Shown: positions 27,669 through 36,779 of the stretch, in pieces
How the letters are laid out: each line of letters begins with the position of its first letter
How positions within the stretch are numbered: position 1 is the first letter of the stretch
DNA from: Bdellovibrio bacteriovorus W
Lineage (GTDB): Bacteria; Bdellovibrionota; Bdellovibrionia; Bdellovibrionales; Bdellovibrionaceae
Length of the DNA stretch: 64,000 nt
Direction: 5' to 3'
Assembly: GCA_000525675.1 (NCBI GenBank)
Contig: CP002190.1
Span: 1,798,001-1,862,000 of the forward strand
Made by a program: the position numbers and the translations under genes
The notes under the pieces: generated by a model
What the model saw: only the letters and a program-made list of their open reading frames with translations
What the model was told of the DNA's origin: nothing
The model's database searches: none

Positions 27669-28983
27669 ATTTTATAAAGAAAGTCTTTCATTAGGAAGAC
27701 TGGCTGGCCCCATCATCGTTGGACAGGTGGGTCAGAACGTCATTACTCTTGCGGACACTATGATGGTCGGCGCTCTGGGCTCTGTTGCCTTGGGGGCATC
27801 GGCATTTGCTGGTAGTGTCTTTATTGTGTTTCTTATTTTTGGAATCGGTATTCTTTCCCCGACGGCGGCTCTTTTTGCTAAAGCTCAAGGGCAAGGCCAA
27901 TTTGCGTTTGCCGGTGTTCTTTTAAAGCACACGCTTTTATTAAGCATACTTTCTTCGGTCCTTATCATCTTACTTCTGTATGGGCTCATTCCTTTGATGC
28001 CTTATATGGGGCAAACCAAAGAAGTATTAGAAAAGGGCCTGCCCTTTTACCAAATTGTGGCATGGACTGTTCTTCCAAGCCTCATCTATCAGGGATACAA
28101 ACAGTTTTCCGATGGTGTCGGTCGCACGAAAGTCGCCATGTACGTCATGCTTTTAGGCGTTGTGGTTAATATTTTGGGCAACTACGTTTTGATCTACGGA
28201 AAATGGGGTTTTCCAGAGATGGGATTGATGGGTGCTGCAATGGCAACACTCTTTGCTCGTTCACTCATGGCTGTTTTACTGGCGGCGTACATCCATATCA
28301 GCGCCAGCTTTAAACCTTACTTAGTGACTTCTTGGAAGAACCCACTCGACCGACCGCTGCTAAAGCACACTCTTAAACTAGGAATTCCTAATGGGTTTAC
28401 TTTTCTTTTTGAGGTCGGAGCATTTTCATTCGCAGCCATCATGATGGGTTGGTTTGGCGCAGGCCCACTGGCGGCACACCAAATTTCCATCAGCCTTGCC
28501 AGCACAACATTTCTTGTCGCCATGAGTGTAGGAATCGCAGCCAGCATTCGCGTGGGCTATCAACTCGGTCAGGGCTCAATGAGTGAAGCTCGCTATTCAG
28601 GCTTCACAGCAATCAAGGTTGGCGGCGTGTACATGGCGATTTGCGCGATGGGATTTCTTTTACTCAGAAAGTGGCTTCCAAGTTTTTACGTCGATGATCA
28701 AGATGTGATTCTATTGGCAGCTCAGTTCTTAGCGATCGTCGGCATTTTTCAAGTTTTTGATGGAGTTCAGGCTGTTGCCATTGGAGCTCTTCGTGGACTG
28801 AGTGATACCCAATGGCCAAGTGTCTATGCCTTTATAGCCTATTGGATTTTCGGTCTGCCGTTAGGTTTTACTCTTTCGTTTTATTTGGGCTTTGGCCCTA
28901 TTGGCGTATGGCTTGGTTTGCTGCTTGGATTGATCTTCGTATCTACACTCTTAACTTTAAGATTCAGCAAATTGACTCGCTAA
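27655..28983 (+). CDS. MATE family efflux transporter
   Basis: 442-residue inner-membrane protein with about twelve hydrophobic segments, of the NorM/DinF multidrug and toxin extrusion family. Typical features are the opening RLAGPIIVGQVGQNVITLADTMMVGALG and, in the second half, the internal duplicate (LGIPNGFTFLFEVGAFSFAAIMMG, then AAHQISISLAST). It probably exports cationic compounds against Na+ or H+. The start is a TTG inside the nfu gene, with GGAGA upstream; the overlap suggests coupling. The gene ends in a perfect hairpin facing the convergent lipoprotein gene. Confidence 0.92.
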   Translation: MSQSKFYKESLSLGRLAGPIIVGQVGQNVITLADTMMVGALGSVALGASAFAGSVFIVFLIFGIGILSPTAALFAKAQGQGQFAFAGVLLKHTLLLSILSSVLIILLLYGLIPLMPYMGQTKEVLEKGLPFYQIVAWTVLPSLIYQGYKQFSDGVGRTKVAMYVMLLGVVVNILGNYVLIYGKWGFPEMGLMGAAMATLFARSLMAVLLAAYIHISASFKPYLVTSWKNPLDRPLLKHTLKLGIPNGFTFLFEVGAFSFAAIMMGWFGAGPLAAHQISISLASTTFLVAMSVGIAASIRVGYQLGQGSMSEARYSGFTAIKVGGVYMAICAMGFLLLRKWLPSFYVDDQDVILLAAQFLAIVGIFQVFDGVQAVAIGALRGLSDTQWPSVYAFIAYWIFGLPLGFTLSFYLGFGPIGVWLGLLLGLIFVSTLLTLRFSKLTR

Positions 28984-28997
28984 TTCTTTAGCGAGTC
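28974..28997. terminator. perfect hairpin over the MATE stop codon
   Basis: GACTCGCTAA and TTAGCGAGTC form a 10-bp stem with loop TTCT. The MATE stop codon is part of the left arm and the convergent lipoprotein gene stops five bases beyond. No T-run follows on either strand, so it may protect 3' ends rather than terminate alone. Confidence 0.55.
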
Positions 28998-29001
28998 TCA
29001 C

Positions 29002-31728
29002 CTACGGTGAAGTTTTTTTATAAGTACAGCGCGCTCCACCAGCAGCGGTAGAAATTCTTTTAACGCTAAATAACCCAGACTTATTTGTCAGTGAACTAAA
29101 TCCCGCTCCACGCATATAGCTTGAAAAAGAGTTACTTCCTTCAACAGTTCCTAGATGGCAACCTGTAAGATAATCATTTACACAGCTAGTGATTCCACTC
29201 ACAGAAGGAGAAAAGAAGGAATTCCCCTGAAGAGCTATCACTTGCCCTTCATGGCCCGGATCTGCTGAAGCATCAATAACCTTCACATGCTCCGGAAGAT
29301 TTCCAGCTAAATCCCAAATCAACTTTCCGTTGGGAAGAACCATACTTCTTTGCAGTCGCGCTGCACAGTTGGCCGCTCTCGGATAGCAGGAGTTACTGAG
29401 ATCCACGGCTTCGGATTTGCTATACTCAACGTTCCCCACCTTCAAAGACCCCGATCCCACGACCTGACTATCCCAATTTTGTGCAATGCCCGCGATAGTA
29501 TTTGAAAGTATCTGCCACTGATCATTGGTGATCACCGAGAACCCTTCACCCAGTTCTTTACAAACATTATCAGCTTCCTGCCACGTGCTAACCTCTAGTG
29601 GAGGCTGCTGCGGAATAATCTGCACCTTGCCCGCAGCTCGCTTAGCTTCAAACTGAGCGACACAGAAACTCGATGAACCATAGTCCACCATCTGAAAGTT
29701 CTCAGGACAAACAGAGGCAATAAATTCTCGCGACGTGGTGGCACTCGTATTTCCCTTGATATCTCGACTCTGATACTCAAGGACGTACTTCACTCCTTCT
29801 TGAAATGAAACCACGGATGTGGAGCTACTCCCTGCCAGTCCCCAAGTCACCATTTCATGACCATCAAGAGTTTTAAATCTTGTGTAGATATCATAACTAT
29901 TGCGATGCGTGGGCTTTTCGAAATTTACAACGGGCGAAACGGTCATATTCTCCATACCGGCAATGTTTTTAAAAACACCCACAGGTGGAGGTGAAGAGTC
30001 TATGACGATGCCTTTTTGAAAAATCGTATAGGCATTCCCACCCACCTCTGAGGAGATCGCCAAGTCCGCCGGAGTCGAACCATCAATCCAAGTTGCCAAT
30101 CCGTCGGATTGCAAACTACTTACTTTAATAGTGGTTGGAGAAATATTTACTGGAACTACCATCTTATACTTATGAGTCGTCAGTGGCACGTTGGGAGCAC
30201 CTGCTACTTGGGCTGCCTCAGAAAGATTTACGAACTTCAAGCGGCTTGCAGCATGAAAAATAACAGGTCGATTAAACTCGACGTCGAAATAAACTGTCGC
30301 ATCAGCATCGAGCTGAGTTCCCGCTGAAGTAACAGTCGTGACAGATAAAATCTTTGGCTTTGGAAAATCAGTCGTAAAAGAGAACGCTCCAGAGTTGGAA
30401 GCTTGTGTTTTATTCCCATAGGAATTCAAGGCCTCAGCTCTAATAAAATACTGAGTTTGATTCTGAAGAGCGCATTGATCAAAAACTATCTCATTCGTAC
30501 TTGCCGCCCCTGACTTCTCACAGAGTAGATCCTTATTGGCCTTAAGAATCTGCACGGTGTACTCCACGGCTCCAGCTGAGGGACCCAAATGAACAACCAA
30601 AGGTAAGTCTTTAAGAGTTCCATCCACCTCGGTATCGAAAGATCCTTCCGACTTTACTCCGGCAATAATAAATCCACCAGGGCCCATCAATCTGTTTTCA
30701 AACAGAATAGGACTGCTTGCCCCACGATTTTTTGCAGCATCTGTTTGTAAAGCAAAAATTTCAACCTCACCACTTGGCAGAGTTGCTAAGACCTCAAAGG
30801 TTCCAGAGGAAGTACAGTTTGTGAGAGCGACGTCTTCGGTGCCCACGCGCAGACTCACCACACTCAAATGCTCACTGCAAAGACCTTGAACCAAAACCTT
30901 CTTATCTCGCGCGAGGGGATCACCACTCTTTACAATTTGCCCTTGGGTCGGCGCCGTGATCTTAACTTCGGGATCTTGAAGATCCACATTCACCTGTTGA
31001 GTTTGCTCTGAAAAGACGCGGCCTTGGGATGAGTAACGATGCTGTACAGAAACCCTTTCAGCTTCCCCATGTTTTATACTTGAAGATGAGACTTTTACAG
31101 CCGCCTCAAAGCTTCCATTGATACAGTTGATTTGAAGTGGACTTACTACAAAAGGGCCGGAGATCAAAACAGGTCCTCCTGAGAATTCACAGCTTCCTTT
31201 TAAAAAGTAGTCACTATTCTGGCTATGACTTTTATTGATGGCCTCTAAAACCAACTTCACCGAAGGCGGTTCGTATGTTAAGCGTACACGCGCTTGCTTT
31301 TGCTCCCCGCTCTGCTCACCTGTGGTCCACTTGATATTTAAGTAAGTGCTTTTACTTCCAGCAAGAGTGCTTTGATTAAATGCCATAAAATCTGACGTCA
31401 CCGTGAATTGAAATTCACCGGCTTCAAAACAGCGAATTTGTGCAACACTCCCGATAGACTCAACAGGCACCCAACCATCTAAACCATCTGGCTGCAACAT
31501 GACTTGCCGAACGTCTCTGCTACAAACTCCAGATAAGAGAATGCTGTTTTCATTAGATTTAACGATGACCTCATTCATCGCTTTAGAATTCGTGACCTGC
31601 ATATAGGAATACAAACTCGATGAACCTAAAAAGTTCACATCTAACTTTCGATCAGAACAGGCCGTTAAAAGCGACCCGAGTCCTATCAAAAGCATCAAGA
31701 ATGAGGCTTTGAAATTTGCAGACTTCAC
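29002..31728 (-). CDS. large lipoprotein: Ig-like repeats plus SUMF1-like C-terminus
   Basis: 908-residue predicted lipoprotein (lipobox LLTAC, Cys about 24). After a long beta-rich N-terminal part with Ig-like and fibronectin-like stretches (VDLQDPEVKITAPTQGQIV..., SYGNKTQA, FDVEFNRPV), the last 220 residues resemble the formylglycine-generating-enzyme/SUMF1 or C-type-lectin fold: FCVAQFEAKRA, ADNVCKELGEGFSVITNDQW, WDLAGNLPEHV, YMRGAGF, GGARC. Such domains in secreted proteins often bind ligands. It is a paralogue of the protein at 32816-35563, with the same domain order. Start is GTG with a weak ribosome site. Surface adhesion or prey contact is a guess. Confidence 0.78.
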   Translation of the reverse strand: MKSANFKASFLMLLIGLGSLLTACSDRKLDVNFLGSSSLYSYMQVTNSKAMNEVIVKSNENSILLSGVCSRDVRQVMLQPDGLDGWVPVESIGSVAQIRCFEAGEFQFTVTSDFMAFNQSTLAGSKSTYLNIKWTTGEQSGEQKQARVRLTYEPPSVKLVLEAINKSHSQNSDYFLKGSCEFSGGPVLISGPFVVSPLQINCINGSFEAAVKVSSSSIKHGEAERVSVQHRYSSQGRVFSEQTQQVNVDLQDPEVKITAPTQGQIVKSGDPLARDKKVLVQGLCSEHLSVVSLRVGTEDVALTNCTSSGTFEVLATLPSGEVEIFALQTDAAKNRGASSPILFENRLMGPGGFIIAGVKSEGSFDTEVDGTLKDLPLVVHLGPSAGAVEYTVQILKANKDLLCEKSGAASTNEIVFDQCALQNQTQYFIRAEALNSYGNKTQASNSGAFSFTTDFPKPKILSVTTVTSAGTQLDADATVYFDVEFNRPVIFHAASRLKFVNLSEAAQVAGAPNVPLTTHKYKMVVPVNISPTTIKVSSLQSDGLATWIDGSTPADLAISSEVGGNAYTIFQKGIVIDSSPPPVGVFKNIAGMENMTVSPVVNFEKPTHRNSYDIYTRFKTLDGHEMVTWGLAGSSSTSVVSFQEGVKYVLEYQSRDIKGNTSATTSREFIASVCPENFQMVDYGSSSFCVAQFEAKRAAGKVQIIPQQPPLEVSTWQEADNVCKELGEGFSVITNDQWQILSNTIAGIAQNWDSQVVGSGSLKVGNVEYSKSEAVDLSNSCYPRAANCAARLQRSMVLPNGKLIWDLAGNLPEHVKVIDASADPGHEGQVIALQGNSFFSPSVSGITSCVNDYLTGCHLGTVEGSNSFSSYMRGAGFSSLTNKSGLFSVKRISTAAGGARCTYKKTSP

Positions 31729-31875
31729 TCATAACTCATCGGAATAATGGCTTTTCCCCTGAGTGATCTTGCGGTAAAAAGATGGTTCTGTCTCAGTCTG
31801 CAACGACTAAGCTCCTCTTTTAGGTTTCGATTTGAGAATCCTAGAGAAAACTTGCCGAGAAATTTGAGAGATACT

Positions 31876-32220
31876 TTAAAAACGAATAAGCCTGCACGGA
31901 TAAGCAATAAACTGTGAGATTGCCTGAGAATACAGATCCGGCTCTAGGCGAGCTGTGAGAGAATGACCGTCAAGGGCGACAGTTCTTTGCGAAGAACTTG
32001 TCGCCATCACCTTGAAAAACATTTTACCCAAACCCAAGTGCAGCCCCTCTGAATCCGTGCTGACTTGAAGCTCCGCAAGCTTTGGAGCTTTTTTTAAATC
32101 AACAAAGTCTCCCTGCTCATCCAGTAAGGCCCAACGGGGCGCCCCTACCTGAGTGCTGAGCAAAAAGTCTGCAAAAGTTTTTTGACCAAAATAAAAAGCT
32201 GCGTCCGTTGCGATTTTCAT
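31876..32220 (-). CDS. hypothetical protein, unknown
   Basis: A 114-residue frame (117 from a TTG at 32229) with no recognised family, signal peptide or membrane segment. It reads like a small globular protein (MKIATDAAFYFGQKTFADFLLS at the start) and has sensible composition. No ribosome site precedes either start. It lies upstream of the Ig-like lipoprotein gene on the same strand, 147 bases away. It could be genuine or a chance frame. Confidence 0.5.
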   Translation of the reverse strand: MKIATDAAFYFGQKTFADFLLSTQVGAPRWALLDEQGDFVDLKKAPKLAELQVSTDSEGLHLGLGKMFFKVMATSSSQRTVALDGHSLTARLEPDLYSQAISQFIAYPCRLIRF

Positions 32221-32229
32221 AGAAGACAA

Positions 32230-32498
32230 TGGTTAAAAAAAATAAATCAACAAGCAAGCAATTTTATGAAACTGACGGAAAACTCCTTGTCTTTGACGCA
32301 AAATATTTTATTCTTTAAATGCCTTAACGGCTCTTGGCCCTTCATAGCCTATATGAAATTAGTAAAGCTGTTTAAAAAAAACGCTATCAGCTTTTTCCTC
32401 AGGAAATCTTCATTCAAATAATTTCAGCATGACCCGTCCGTCTTGTGAGCGAGAAGCTATTCCCGTAAATGAGAAAAAGATGCCGTCTGGCTGTTATT
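32230..32498. other. gap without a convincing gene
   Basis: About 270 bases between two divergent genes. Short frames on the plus strand (one of 79 residues starting inside the minus-strand gene, one of 29 residues) lack ribosome sites and family resemblance. AT-rich, with no repeat matching the others in the window. Presumably holds promoters of both flanking genes. Confidence 0.5.
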
Positions 32499-32526
32499 TA
32501 CTAAAAACTAAATTTGGTTTTTAGTA
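32499..32526. promoter_or_regulatory. palindrome upstream of the Xre gene
   Basis: TACTAAAAAC (32499-32508) and GTTTTTAGTA (32517-32526) are perfect inverted halves around an 8-base spacer, ending 12 bases before the start codon. Position suits an autoregulatory operator of the helix-turn-helix protein it precedes. Confidence 0.5.
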
Positions 32527-32538
32527 CGAGGGACCGTT

Positions 32539-32826
32539 ATGATGATGGCAAAGAATCTTCGAAAACTTATAGAGGAAAAACGTCTTTCAATTACGGAACT
32601 ATCTCGTCGTTCCAAAGTTCCGGCCAAAACAATTTATCACTGGATGAATGGGCAACAGCCCCGAAAAATGGAACATCTTTTTTCTATCGCAGATGTTCTT
32701 GAAGTCACTGTCGAAGAACTCTTTGGAAGAGAGTCTAAGAAATCTGGAAAAGTACCTGATCTTGCCCGCGAGCTTGCTCTGGGAAAATATGAAATTGTCC
32801 TTCGTCCGTTACGCACTAAGGATTAA
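32539..32826 (+). CDS. Xre/Cro-type helix-turn-helix regulator
   Basis: 95-residue DNA-binding protein. An HTH_3 domain fills residues 5-62: LRKLIEEKRLSITELSRRSKVPAKTIYHWMNG is the Cro/C1 pattern with recognition helix VPAKTIYHWM, then IADVLEVTVEELFG, the usual end of such domains. A short basic tail follows. GAGGGA lies five bases before the ATG and a palindrome just ahead of it. Its stop overlaps that of the convergent 915-residue lipoprotein gene by 11 bases. Position between two paralogous lipoprotein genes suggests local control of one or both. Confidence 0.88.
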   Translation: MMMAKNLRKLIEEKRLSITELSRRSKVPAKTIYHWMNGQQPRKMEHLFSIADVLEVTVEELFGRESKKSGKVPDLARELALGKYEIVLRPLRTKD

Positions 32827-35563
32827 ACACGCACCGAGCTGCGGCTCCGCCAAACACCCCAGGATTCTCTAGTGCTGTAAAAACTCCTGCTTCCATATTG
32901 CTACTCTTAGCGTCCCCCCCTCGGTACATAAAGTAGGTCGAACCCGAGTTTGAAACACTTCCGAATCCGCAACGGACCTCAGGACTACCGTCCATAGGAT
33001 TTTCCAAATGAACATTATGACAATCGATTCCCCTTGCTCCATAAGATTGCTTTAAATCCCCCAAAAGAAGCTCTACAGGAGTGATTGGAGATAGATGAAA
33101 AGGCGCCGTTTCATCCTTAATCACAATCTCAGATGCGTTTCCTGACAAATCCCAAACCTCCTGATTATACGGCAGAAGCAATTTTCTGGAATACAAACCA
33201 CCTACATTGGGAGAACTCGGAAATTCAATATCTACCCCCTCCAAGTTGCCATGAACCCCAGCAACGTTTCCGACCCTGAGAGCGCCATCTAGATAATTAT
33301 TTCCAGTCCAATTTTTAGGTTGTCGAACGACTAAATTAGCTAAGACTTGCCATTGAGAGTTGTTAATAATGCCATACTTTGCACCGAAAGCCTCACAGTA
33401 GCTTTTCGCCGTCGTTACATTCGAAAATAACGTAGGTATTCCAGTAGCCGCAATTAATGGAGCCGCCTCTGTCCCTTTGCCTTCAAACTTGGCCACGCAG
33501 AATGGACTTTCAATACCATCCCAAACATATGCAAACTGTGCGGGGCAAGAAAAACTCTTAAAGTCTTTAATAGTTGTAGCACTGGAGTTTCCAGCATTGT
33601 CTTCCGTATAAGCTTCAATTCTATAAGAGACACCTAACCCCAGTCCCGCTGTTGGAGACTCAAACTGATAAGAACCATTAACTCCTGTGCGCCAAGTTGT
33701 GGACTCCGACGTATCCATATTCGTCATTCGCAGATAAGTAGTTGCTCCACTCCCATCATTATGGGCCACATAATCGATATTTGAGAATGTCGCAATTTTT
33801 GGACTGACAATATAAAAAACTTCTGGAGGATTGGGAGGCGTGGAGTCTATGACAATATTCTTGGCAGTTATTGAATAAGCATTGCCTCCAGATTCGGGGT
33901 TGATAGTCCCGCTTAATACAACCTCCGTTACAGAATCAGCAATGGCTGAGCCTATAATAATATTCTGAACCTTTAAGTGACTAGAATACACATTTACAGG
34001 AACCACATAGCGATAGGTTAAAGAACTAACGACAGAATTTAAGGGAGTCACCAAAATAGCCTTAGCACTGCCACTCGCCTCCGAAGGCATCAATAGCGTT
34101 AAATTTGAAGAAAGATTTAGAACTTTAACAGGACGGTCTACTTTGACGGTAAATTCAATAACTTGATCTTTGGTTAAAATAGAATCCGCAGCGGTTGTCG
34201 TTTCAACGCTGGTAATTTTAGCCCCCACATAACTCGTCGTAAACGCAAAGTCAGGCGCAACTCGGGTGTTTCCGTAAGCATCTTTAGATTTCACCCTGGC
34301 TATGTACTCACTAGAATTAGCCAGCTGACAGGAAGGCAAGGCCGCCGATAAAACCGAAGCCTCTTTGGTACAAATCGAATCTCCTCCCGTTGATAAGAAA
34401 ATATCTATGGTATAGAGAACAGCCCTCTGACTTTCGGTAAAATGAACGACGGGCACAAGATCTTTGAGAGTGTTATCAATATCCACATCTCCAGGCCCTC
34501 CTGACGTCACCCCAGATACGGTAAAGACACCAGGCGCTTGCACTCTCTTCTCGATATTTAATTCAGCGCCGCCCTTGTTCTCTGCAAGATCCGTCTGCTC
34601 AACTTGAATTTTTAAAACACCATCTGAAAATTCACTCCATGGGGCCGAGAATTCAAACTCATTAGAGGCGCAACTGACTTTGCCTTGTTTCTGCAAAACA
34701 GAACCACTCCAAATTTGAACAGTGACGTCCCTTTGCTCTTCAGAACAAGTGCCTGCCACTTTTAAAGGCCCTACCTCTGTCGCAGACTTATTATAGATCG
34801 CCCCTGCGACAGGGCTTGTGATTTCTAATTCCGGAGCCTGCAAATCTACACTCACAGGAACCGTAATCTCCATATAAGTTCGAGCACTAGGTGCACCACG
34901 ACTTTCAAGTGTGAAGCTCACAGTGTTCTCGCCTGTTGCCGCAATTACTTTCACATTTTTTTCATAGGTGGCCCCACGACAGGCGACCACTTGAGGTGAT
35001 CCTTCGAAGGCACCAGATATTTTTATGAAATCAGTGGCCTCTTCACAACGCCCACTGATCTTGAAATTTTCCTCTTCCGTCGCACGAATATTCACAAAGT
35101 TTGGAAGCATAATACTGTTATGGGGCGGAGAATATCGAACTCGAAGATGCTCTGTATGCTCGATGGGTTCACGGCGAATGGGATCTGCACCTAAAGCCCT
35201 GAGTGAAATGTTTTGATAAAACTCCCCCGGAGCCGTCATAGAGAAATCATGAAAGAGACTCGTTGGCAGATCGAATATGATCTTACCATCATCCGTGCAT
35301 CTGCGTTTTAAATCATGAACATGAGTAGTGATATCCAATGGAGGATCTTCAATCTCTAAACGTTCAACGCCTGAAGAACAATGCGCTTCGAAAGAAACAT
35401 AGGCTTCATTTCTTGACGCTCGCAAAACATTCCCATCTTCCAAGTTCGTGACCTTAAAAAAAGGCCCCGTCTTCAACGATGATAAAAAAGAAATATTCAC
35501 CGATCGCGGCGAACACCCCATCGTTATCAACAATAAAAAAAGAAAGAGAATTCTAAAACTCAT
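32816..35563 (-). CDS. large lipoprotein, paralogue of the 29002-31728 protein
   Basis: 915-residue predicted lipoprotein (lipobox ITMGC). It parallels the neighbour throughout: VDLQAPELEITSPVAGAIYNKS, then GTCSEEQRDVTV, a TLKDLVPVVHF segment, DAYGNTRVA, and a SUMF1/lectin-like C-terminus (FCVAKFEGKGT, YCEAFGAKYGIINNSQWQ, WDLSGNASEIV, MYRGGDA, AARCVFNP). An Ig-like middle part includes IVIDSTPPNPP. No ribosome site is obvious before the ATG. Duplication followed by divergence is clear. The Xre gene and a hypothetical gene lie between the two copies. Confidence 0.8.
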   Translation of the reverse strand: MSFRILFLFLLLITMGCSPRSVNISFLSSLKTGPFFKVTNLEDGNVLRASRNEAYVSFEAHCSSGVERLEIEDPPLDITTHVHDLKRRCTDDGKIIFDLPTSLFHDFSMTAPGEFYQNISLRALGADPIRREPIEHTEHLRVRYSPPHNSIMLPNFVNIRATEEENFKISGRCEEATDFIKISGAFEGSPQVVACRGATYEKNVKVIAATGENTVSFTLESRGAPSARTYMEITVPVSVDLQAPELEITSPVAGAIYNKSATEVGPLKVAGTCSEEQRDVTVQIWSGSVLQKQGKVSCASNEFEFSAPWSEFSDGVLKIQVEQTDLAENKGGAELNIEKRVQAPGVFTVSGVTSGGPGDVDIDNTLKDLVPVVHFTESQRAVLYTIDIFLSTGGDSICTKEASVLSAALPSCQLANSSEYIARVKSKDAYGNTRVAPDFAFTTSYVGAKITSVETTTAADSILTKDQVIEFTVKVDRPVKVLNLSSNLTLLMPSEASGSAKAILVTPLNSVVSSLTYRYVVPVNVYSSHLKVQNIIIGSAIADSVTEVVLSGTINPESGGNAYSITAKNIVIDSTPPNPPEVFYIVSPKIATFSNIDYVAHNDGSGATTYLRMTNMDTSESTTWRTGVNGSYQFESPTAGLGLGVSYRIEAYTEDNAGNSSATTIKDFKSFSCPAQFAYVWDGIESPFCVAKFEGKGTEAAPLIAATGIPTLFSNVTTAKSYCEAFGAKYGIINNSQWQVLANLVVRQPKNWTGNNYLDGALRVGNVAGVHGNLEGVDIEFPSSPNVGGLYSRKLLLPYNQEVWDLSGNASEIVIKDETAPFHLSPITPVELLLGDLKQSYGARGIDCHNVHLENPMDGSPEVRCGFGSVSNSGSTYFMYRGGDAKSSNMEAGVFTALENPGVFGGAAARCVFNP

Positions 35564-35675
35564 CCGAATTCTTTTCGGATAATAAGTCGATTTAATGAAC
35601 GATCTTAAAGAGTCATTTTGAGACGAAGTGAACTTTTAATCTATAAATAGAGTCTGCTGCGCCTCTTTTGAAAAG

Positions 35676-35705
35676 AAAAAGGCCTCCACAGGGAGGCCTT
35701 TTTAA
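35676..35705. terminator. bidirectional terminator
   Basis: AAGGCCTCC and GGAGGCCTT pair across the loop ACAG, with A-run before and T-run after, so it can act on both strands. It lies just past the stop of the DHS-like gene (minus strand). Confidence 0.85.
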
Positions 35706-35732
35706 GATTTGAACTAGTTGTCTCGTTTTGAA

Positions 35733-36704
35733 CTACTGTCCAAGAACGTAAGCAAAAATCAATGGAGCACAGATTGTTGCGTCCGACTCAATAACAAAGC
35801 TTGGAGTCGTTGGAGACAATTTACCCCAAGTGATTTTTTCATTCGGAATCGCACCAGAGTATGAACCGTATGAAGTTGTCGAATCAGAAATTTGTGCGAA
35901 GTAGCTCCATAGAGGAACGTCTTTTTGACCCAAATCTTGCTCTAACAAAGGAACAACACAAATTGGGAAGTCACCAGCGATACCACCACCGATTTGGAAG
36001 AATCCAACTTCGTGTTTCTTAGCCATGCCCATGTATGTTTCAGTCCAACCTTGCATGTACTGGATACCAGTCTTAACAGTGTGAACTCTCTTCACGTCAC
36101 CTTTAATGATATGGCTCGCGAAGATGTTTCCAAGAGTAGAATCTTCCCAGCCAGGAACGATCATTGGAAGGTTTTTCTCTGCAGCAGCTAGTAACCAAGA
36201 ATTTTTCGGATCGATTTGGTAGTACTGTTCAAGCTTCCCAGAAAGAAGAATTTTGTACATGAACTCATGCGGGAAGTAAGACTCTCCTTTAGCATCAGCA
36301 TCTTGCCAGAACTCAAGAACTACGTTCTCGATACGGCGGATAGCTTCTTCTTCAGGGATACAAGTGTCAGTCACGCGGTTTAAATGTCTCTCAAGAAGAG
36401 CTTGCTCATCTTGTGGTGTTAAATCACGGTAGTTCGGAATGCGCTCGTAGTGATTATGCGCTACTAGATTGAACACGTCTTCTTCAAGATTGGCACCAGT
36501 ACAAGAAATTGCGTGGACTTTGTCTTGGCGAATCATCTCAGCAAGAGAGATTCCAAGCTCTGCTGTAGACATAGCACCCGCTAGTGTCACAAGCATTTTG
36601 CCACCTTTATCCATATGGGCTCTGTAGCCTTTAGCTGCGTCTTTCAAAGCTGCAGCGTTGAAGTGACGGTAATGATTGTCAATAAACTGAGAAATTGGTC
36701 CCAT
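35733..36704 (-). CDS. deoxyhypusine synthase-like protein
   Basis: 323-residue member of the deoxyhypusine synthase superfamily. In eukaryotes and archaea the enzyme transfers the aminobutyl group of spermidine to eIF5A using NAD; bacteria lack eIF5A, and bacterial relatives include homospermidine synthases. The N-terminal MLVTLAGAMSTAELG, HAISCTGANLEEDVFN, QIGGGIAGDFP and the catalytic-lysine segment NEKITWGK (Lys295) are conserved, so an enzyme using spermidine is plausible. The ATG at 36704 has AAGGAG eight bases upstream; a TTG two codons earlier is less likely. It follows a methyltransferase gene by 75 bases. Confidence 0.88.
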   Translation of the reverse strand: MGPISQFIDNHYRHFNAAALKDAAKGYRAHMDKGGKMLVTLAGAMSTAELGISLAEMIRQDKVHAISCTGANLEEDVFNLVAHNHYERIPNYRDLTPQDEQALLERHLNRVTDTCIPEEEAIRRIENVVLEFWQDADAKGESYFPHEFMYKILLSGKLEQYYQIDPKNSWLLAAAEKNLPMIVPGWEDSTLGNIFASHIIKGDVKRVHTVKTGIQYMQGWTETYMGMAKKHEVGFFQIGGGIAGDFPICVVPLLEQDLGQKDVPLWSYFAQISDSTTSYGSYSGAIPNEKITWGKLSPTTPSFVIESDATICAPLIFAYVLGQ

Positions 36705-36779
36705 TTCCAAACTCCTTGTAAGTATCGTCGTAAAATTACAAACAGGCGGAAGGTAGCACTAATTTCCAAAAACTCAAGC

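Noticed and set aside
31725-31907. 60-residue frame just upstream of the Ig-like lipoprotein gene
   Set aside because: No ribosome site and overlaps two neighbouring frames; looks like translated leader.
32182-32421. 79-residue open frame on the plus strand
   Set aside because: No ribosome site, overlaps the start of the opposite gene, no family resemblance and low-complexity composition.
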